Below are positions 31,646 to 34,089 of a stretch of DNA of 34,089 nucleotides, piece after piece. The number at the start of each line of letters is the position of its first letter. Positions within the stretch are counted from its first letter, which is position 1. The DNA is from Thermoplasmatota archaeon (GTDB lineage Archaea > Thermoplasmatota > Thermoplasmata > Halarchaeoplasmatales > Halarchaeoplasmataceae). The notes below the pieces were generated by a model that was given only the letters and a program-made list of their open reading frames with translations, had not been told where the DNA came from and searched no databases. Position numbers and translations under genes: made by a program. The stretch covers positions 1-34,089 of the forward strand of contig JAGXLI010000016.1 in NCBI GenBank assembly GCA_018334755.1, written 5' to 3'.

Positions 31646-31692
31646 CTAAAATTTTTAGGTAGGCCGAAAAATTTAAATTTAGGGATACCTAA
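31646..31692 (+). promoter_or_regulatory. Promoter and candidate DtxR-type operators of dtxR-feoB
   Basis: Three symmetrical elements are packed here: CTAAAATTTTTAG (31646-31658, perfect dyad), AAATTTAAATTT (31669-31680, perfect dyad and probable TATA), and TTAGGGATACCTAA (31679-31692, matching TTAGG-N4-CCTAA). TTAGGTAGGCC at 31655-31665 resembles a DtxR/IdeR half-site. The last dyad lies between TATA and start, a position suited to repression by the encoded regulator. Confidence 0.5.
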
Positions 31693-31707
31693 TAACCAAG
31701 ATAGAAG

Positions 31708-32151
31708 ATGAATAAAGAGACCAGGGAAGAGTACTTGGAGACCCTCTATAAACTGTCCCTGAAGGCAGATGGAAAGAAGATAAAGACCGGAGAGATAGCG
31801 GAAGAGTTGGGGGTAAAGCCTCCGACCGTCACAGAGGTACTCCCTCGGCTCGAAGAAGAAGGATGCCTCGAGTATCGACCCTATCAGGGAGTAAAATTGA
31901 CCGGGAAGGGCCTTACAGAGGGCAAAAGGATCGTCAGGACCCACAGGGTCATAGAGGTCTTTCTCGATGAATACTTTTCCATCTCAGGGCAGACCCTGCA
32001 TGAAAAGGCGTGCGAGATGGAGCATATATTCGATCTAGAGATGATAAACGAGATGTGCGAGAGATTAGGGGCTCCCGAAGAATGTCCACATGGTAATGAG
32101 ATACCCCCTTGTGATATAGAGATATGTCCTGTAGAAGGTGATCGGGATTAA
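31708..32151 (+). CDS. DtxR/MntR-family metal-dependent transcriptional repressor
   Basis: The 147-aa protein has an N-terminal winged helix (residues 1-65) typical of DtxR/IdeR/MntR: EEYLETLYKLS, IKTGEIAEELGVKPPTVTEV and LPRLEEEGCLEYRPYQGVKL. A dimerisation and metal-binding domain follows with RTHRVIEVFLDEYF, HEKACEMEHIFDLEMI and a Cys/His-rich end (ECPHGNEIPPCDIEICPVEG). Fe2+ or Mn2+ would act as co-repressor. It has no SH3-like FeoA-type third domain. Its last 14 bp overlap the GTG start of feoB, so it is a regulator-transporter operon, and palindromes upstream suggest autoregulation. Confidence 0.9.
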   Translation: MNKETREEYLETLYKLSLKADGKKIKTGEIAEELGVKPPTVTEVLPRLEEEGCLEYRPYQGVKLTGKGLTEGKRIVRTHRVIEVFLDEYFSISGQTLHEKACEMEHIFDLEMINEMCERLGAPEECPHGNEIPPCDIEICPVEGDRD

Positions 32152-34089
32152 ATACGCGAGAGAAGCATTAGAGATACCTGAAGAAGAGGATCTGACCGCC
32201 CTAGTCGGGAACCCAAACGTGGGTAAATCTATCGTCTTTTCTTATCTGACCGGAACGTATAGGGAAGTCTCAAATTTTCCTGGGACCACGGTAGAAGTCA
32301 GCAAAGGCAAATCAAAATTTGCAAAATCCGGGACGGTTATCGATACGCCGGGAGCTAACTCCTTGACACCCATCTCGGAAGACGAGAAGGTGGCGAGAGA
32401 TATAGTACTGGGTTCGAAACCCGACAGGATCGTCCAGGTCGCGGACGCGAAGAATCTGAAGAGAGCCCTGATGCTGTTCTTACAGCTTTCCGAGTTGAAC
32501 GTTCCTTTGGTACTGGATCTGAACATGATAGACGAAGCGGAGTCCAGATTGATAGACATAGATGTTGAGGGACTATCGGAAGAATTGGGCGTCCCTGTGT
32601 TCGAGACCGTCGCTCCCGAGGGCAGGGGCATGCGTTCACTGCGGACCGGTCTTGAAGATGCTTCCGTACCGGATCTTCAGCCGGATTACAGCCCTGAGAT
32701 CGAAGATGCGCTGGATGAGTTGGCGGATATATTTGGAAATAAGGGCATCTCCCTATTATATCTGCAGGCCCCTGAGGAGATGGAGGAATTTGTAGAAGAT
32801 AAGATCGGAGAAACGGAGGCGAAGAAGGCCGAAGAGATACTTTCGTCGCTCCACAGCAAGTTCAGCCGGGACCTGAGTTACGTGATCTCGTTAGCTCAGA
32901 GAAAGAAGGCCGAAGAGATCTTCCAGAAGTACGTTTCTAAAGGAGAAGTGAAAAAGACCTCCGTAAAAGAAAAGATCAGCGAGCTGACCATGAACCCGCT
33001 AACGGGCATACCCATCTTTTTTGGGGCGCTGTTTTTACTCTACCAGTTCGTCGGATACATCGGCGCGCAGCTGATGGTCGATTTTTTAGAGGTAAATATC
33101 TTTGGGAATCACGTAAATCCATTCATCGAGAGCTTGGTCTACGGAAATATAGGTCATAACTTTGTGAGCGAGATCCTGGTGGGAGATTTCGGGATCATAA
33201 CCGTGGGATTCACCTGGGCCGTGGCCCTGATACTACCGATAATTACCATGTTCTTCCTGGCATTCTCTCTCTTGGAGGACTGCGGATACATACCCAGGTT
33301 AGCGGCGATGGCGGATAGAGGCCTGAGACGTGTGGGTCTCAACGGTAAAGCCGTACTCCCGATGGTCCTGGGCTTTGGATGTGATACTATGGCCACGCTG
33401 ACGACCCGTGTACTAGATACGAAGAAAGAGCGGACCATAGCGACGTTGATGCTCGCCCTAGGCATACCATGTTCCGCTCAACTCGGCGTCATCTTTGCGA
33501 TAATGGCCACTCTCCCGCTGACGTATTTCTTCATCTGGATCTTAGTCATAGCCTCTCAGCTCCTCCTCGTCTCCTGGCTGGCTTCCAAGATACTGCCCGG
33601 GAGAAGAGGAGATTTCATCATGGAACTTCCCCCTCTGAGGATACCGAAGTGGGACAACGTGCTGAAAAAGACCTACTACAAGGTGGTCTGGTTCTTCAAG
33701 GAGGCTCTCCCGCTCTTCATCCTAGGTACTTTCCTGATCAGCGTTCTAGATATAACTGGAGGTTTGAAGATACTGAGAGAGGGGCTGAAGCCGGTGGTCA
33801 GCGGCTGGATGGGACTCCCTGCCGAGACCTCAAAGTTCTTCCTACTCGGATTTCTGAGAAGGGATTTCGGAGCCGCCGGTCTTTTGGATATGGCCAATTC
33901 TGGAGCGATACAGGGAACGGAACTCTTGATAGCTATTGTGGCGATCACGCTCTTCGTTCCCTGCGTGGCTAATTTTTTGATGATAATAAAAGAGAGAGGT
34001 GTCAAAACCGCCTTGGCTATCTTGGGATTTATCATACCTTTCGCTTTCTTCATAGGCGGGCTTTTAAGGCATATAATGGATTTCTTCAG
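32138..34089 (+). CDS. feoB: Ferrous iron transporter FeoB, C-terminus outside window
   Basis: GTG 32138 opens a frame of 650 codons to the window edge. The N-terminal G domain has G1 GNPNVGKS (residues 24-31), the switch FPGTTVEV, G3 DTPG and G4 NMID. A helical linker rich in Lys/Glu follows to about residue 280, then the Gate-type membrane part: IPIFFGALFLLYQFVGYIG, LLEDCGYIPRLAAMADR, MVLGFGCDTMATLTTRVL with the conserved Cys, and MLALGIPCSAQLGVIFAIMA. It transports Fe2+ inward with GTP-linked gating. It overlaps the DtxR-type gene by 14 bp. No FeoA gene is seen before it. Confidence 0.95.
   Translation, partial: MIGIKYAREALEIPEEEDLTALVGNPNVGKSIVFSYLTGTYREVSNFPGTTVEVSKGKSKFAKSGTVIDTPGANSLTPISEDEKVARDIVLGSKPDRIVQVADAKNLKRALMLFLQLSELNVPLVLDLNMIDEAESRLIDIDVEGLSEELGVPVFETVAPEGRGMRSLRTGLEDASVPDLQPDYSPEIEDALDELADIFGNKGISLLYLQAPEEMEEFVEDKIGETEAKKAEEILSSLHSKFSRDLSYVISLAQRKKAEEIFQKYVSKGEVKKTSVKEKISELTMNPLTGIPIFFGALFLLYQFVGYIGAQLMVDFLEVNIFGNHVNPFIESLVYGNIGHNFVSEILVGDFGIITVGFTWAVALILPIITMFFLAFSLLEDCGYIPRLAAMADRGLRRVGLNGKAVLPMVLGFGCDTMATLTTRVLDTKKERTIATLMLALGIPCSAQLGVIFAIMATLPLTYFFIWILVIASQLLLVSWLASKILPGRRGDFIMELPPLRIPKWDNVLKKTYYKVVWFFKEALPLFILGTFLISVLDITGGLKILREGLKPVVSGWMGLPAETSKFFLLGFLRRDFGAAGLLDMANSGAIQGTELLIAIVAITLFVPCVANFLMIIKERGVKTALAILGFIIPFAFFIGGLLRHIMDFF

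Noticed and set aside
32411-32425. ggttcgaaac, resembling a tRNA T-loop
   Set aside because: It lies inside the conserved FeoB G domain and no cloverleaf can be drawn around it.

Overview
The window comes from an archaeon, most likely a euryarchaeon with an acidic, possibly salt-adapted proteome. Archaeal markers are a geranylgeranyl reductase for isoprenoid lipids, the wybutosine enzyme Taw2, endonuclease Q, a beta-RFAP-synthase-like protein and an archaeal-type TrmI. Many starts have a TATA-like box about 25-30 bp upstream and no Shine-Dalgarno, as expected for leaderless archaeal mRNAs; genes inside operons often do have one. GTG and TTG starts occur. Proteins are rich in Asp and Glu. A lineage cannot be fixed from this sequence alone; Thermoplasmatota or another deep euryarchaeal group is an inference. 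No rRNA, tRNA, CRISPR array or insertion sequence was seen.

Layout. 1-833 (-): secreted C1A-type cysteine protease, cut by the window edge. 925-2130 (+): endonuclease Q. 2179-3234 (+): DUF1611/DgcN. 3241-8768 (-): a tight five-gene run, purH-folC-nth-dgcA-beta-RFAPS. 8895-11251 (+): divergent fhs-thyX. 11261-13845 (-): ABC exporter ATPase, permease and a 60-aa protein. 13846-14705: a small gene graveyard holding an orphan zinc-ribbon fragment and the C-terminal half of a DUF4143 ATPase broken by an in-frame TAG. 14706-14837 (+): 43-aa zinc-knuckle microprotein. 14857-15711 (-): TatD-like hydrolase. 15799-16947 (+): geranylgeranyl reductase, overlapping tail-to-tail with a membrane protein (16861-17649, -). 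17712-18716 (+): taw2. 18781-19426 (+): vapBC. 19500-20495 (+): AmrS-type radical SAM enzyme. 20500-22254 (-): nucleotidyltransferase and winged-helix regulator. 22353-22589 (+): GIY-YIG protein. 22586-23362 (-): trmI. 23460-23750 (+): small membrane protein. 23830-25538 (-): VTT-like membrane protein and MFS transporter. 25673-30067 (+): giant membrane-anchored subtilisin. 30076-30825 (-): DUF1624 membrane protein. 30931-31575 (-): LURP-one-related protein. 31708-34089 (+): DtxR-family regulator and FeoB, the latter cut by the window edge.

How the genes fit together. One-carbon metabolism dominates 5.9-11.3 kb: Fhs makes 10-formyl-THF, PurH uses it for purines, ThyX uses methylene-THF for dTMP, and FolC adds glutamate tails. 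The same operon encodes a protein of the methanopterin-committing beta-RFAP synthase family, an unusual combination. DgcN and DgcA together suggest D-glutamate conversion through N-acetyl-glutamate. EndoQ and Nth are two base-damage repair enzymes within 5 kb. DtxR-FeoB is an iron uptake unit with candidate operators. The two secreted proteases, the exporter, the signal-peptide membrane protein and the nucleotidyltransferase make up an envelope and extracellular-digestion theme.

The most unusual material is a pair of near-identical zinc ribbons at the predicted cytoplasmic C-terminus of the subtilisin, a stray copy of the same ribbon 16 kb away, the DUF4143 pseudogene with TAG where a Trp is expected, and an 87-bp codon-in-register antisense overlap of two genes.
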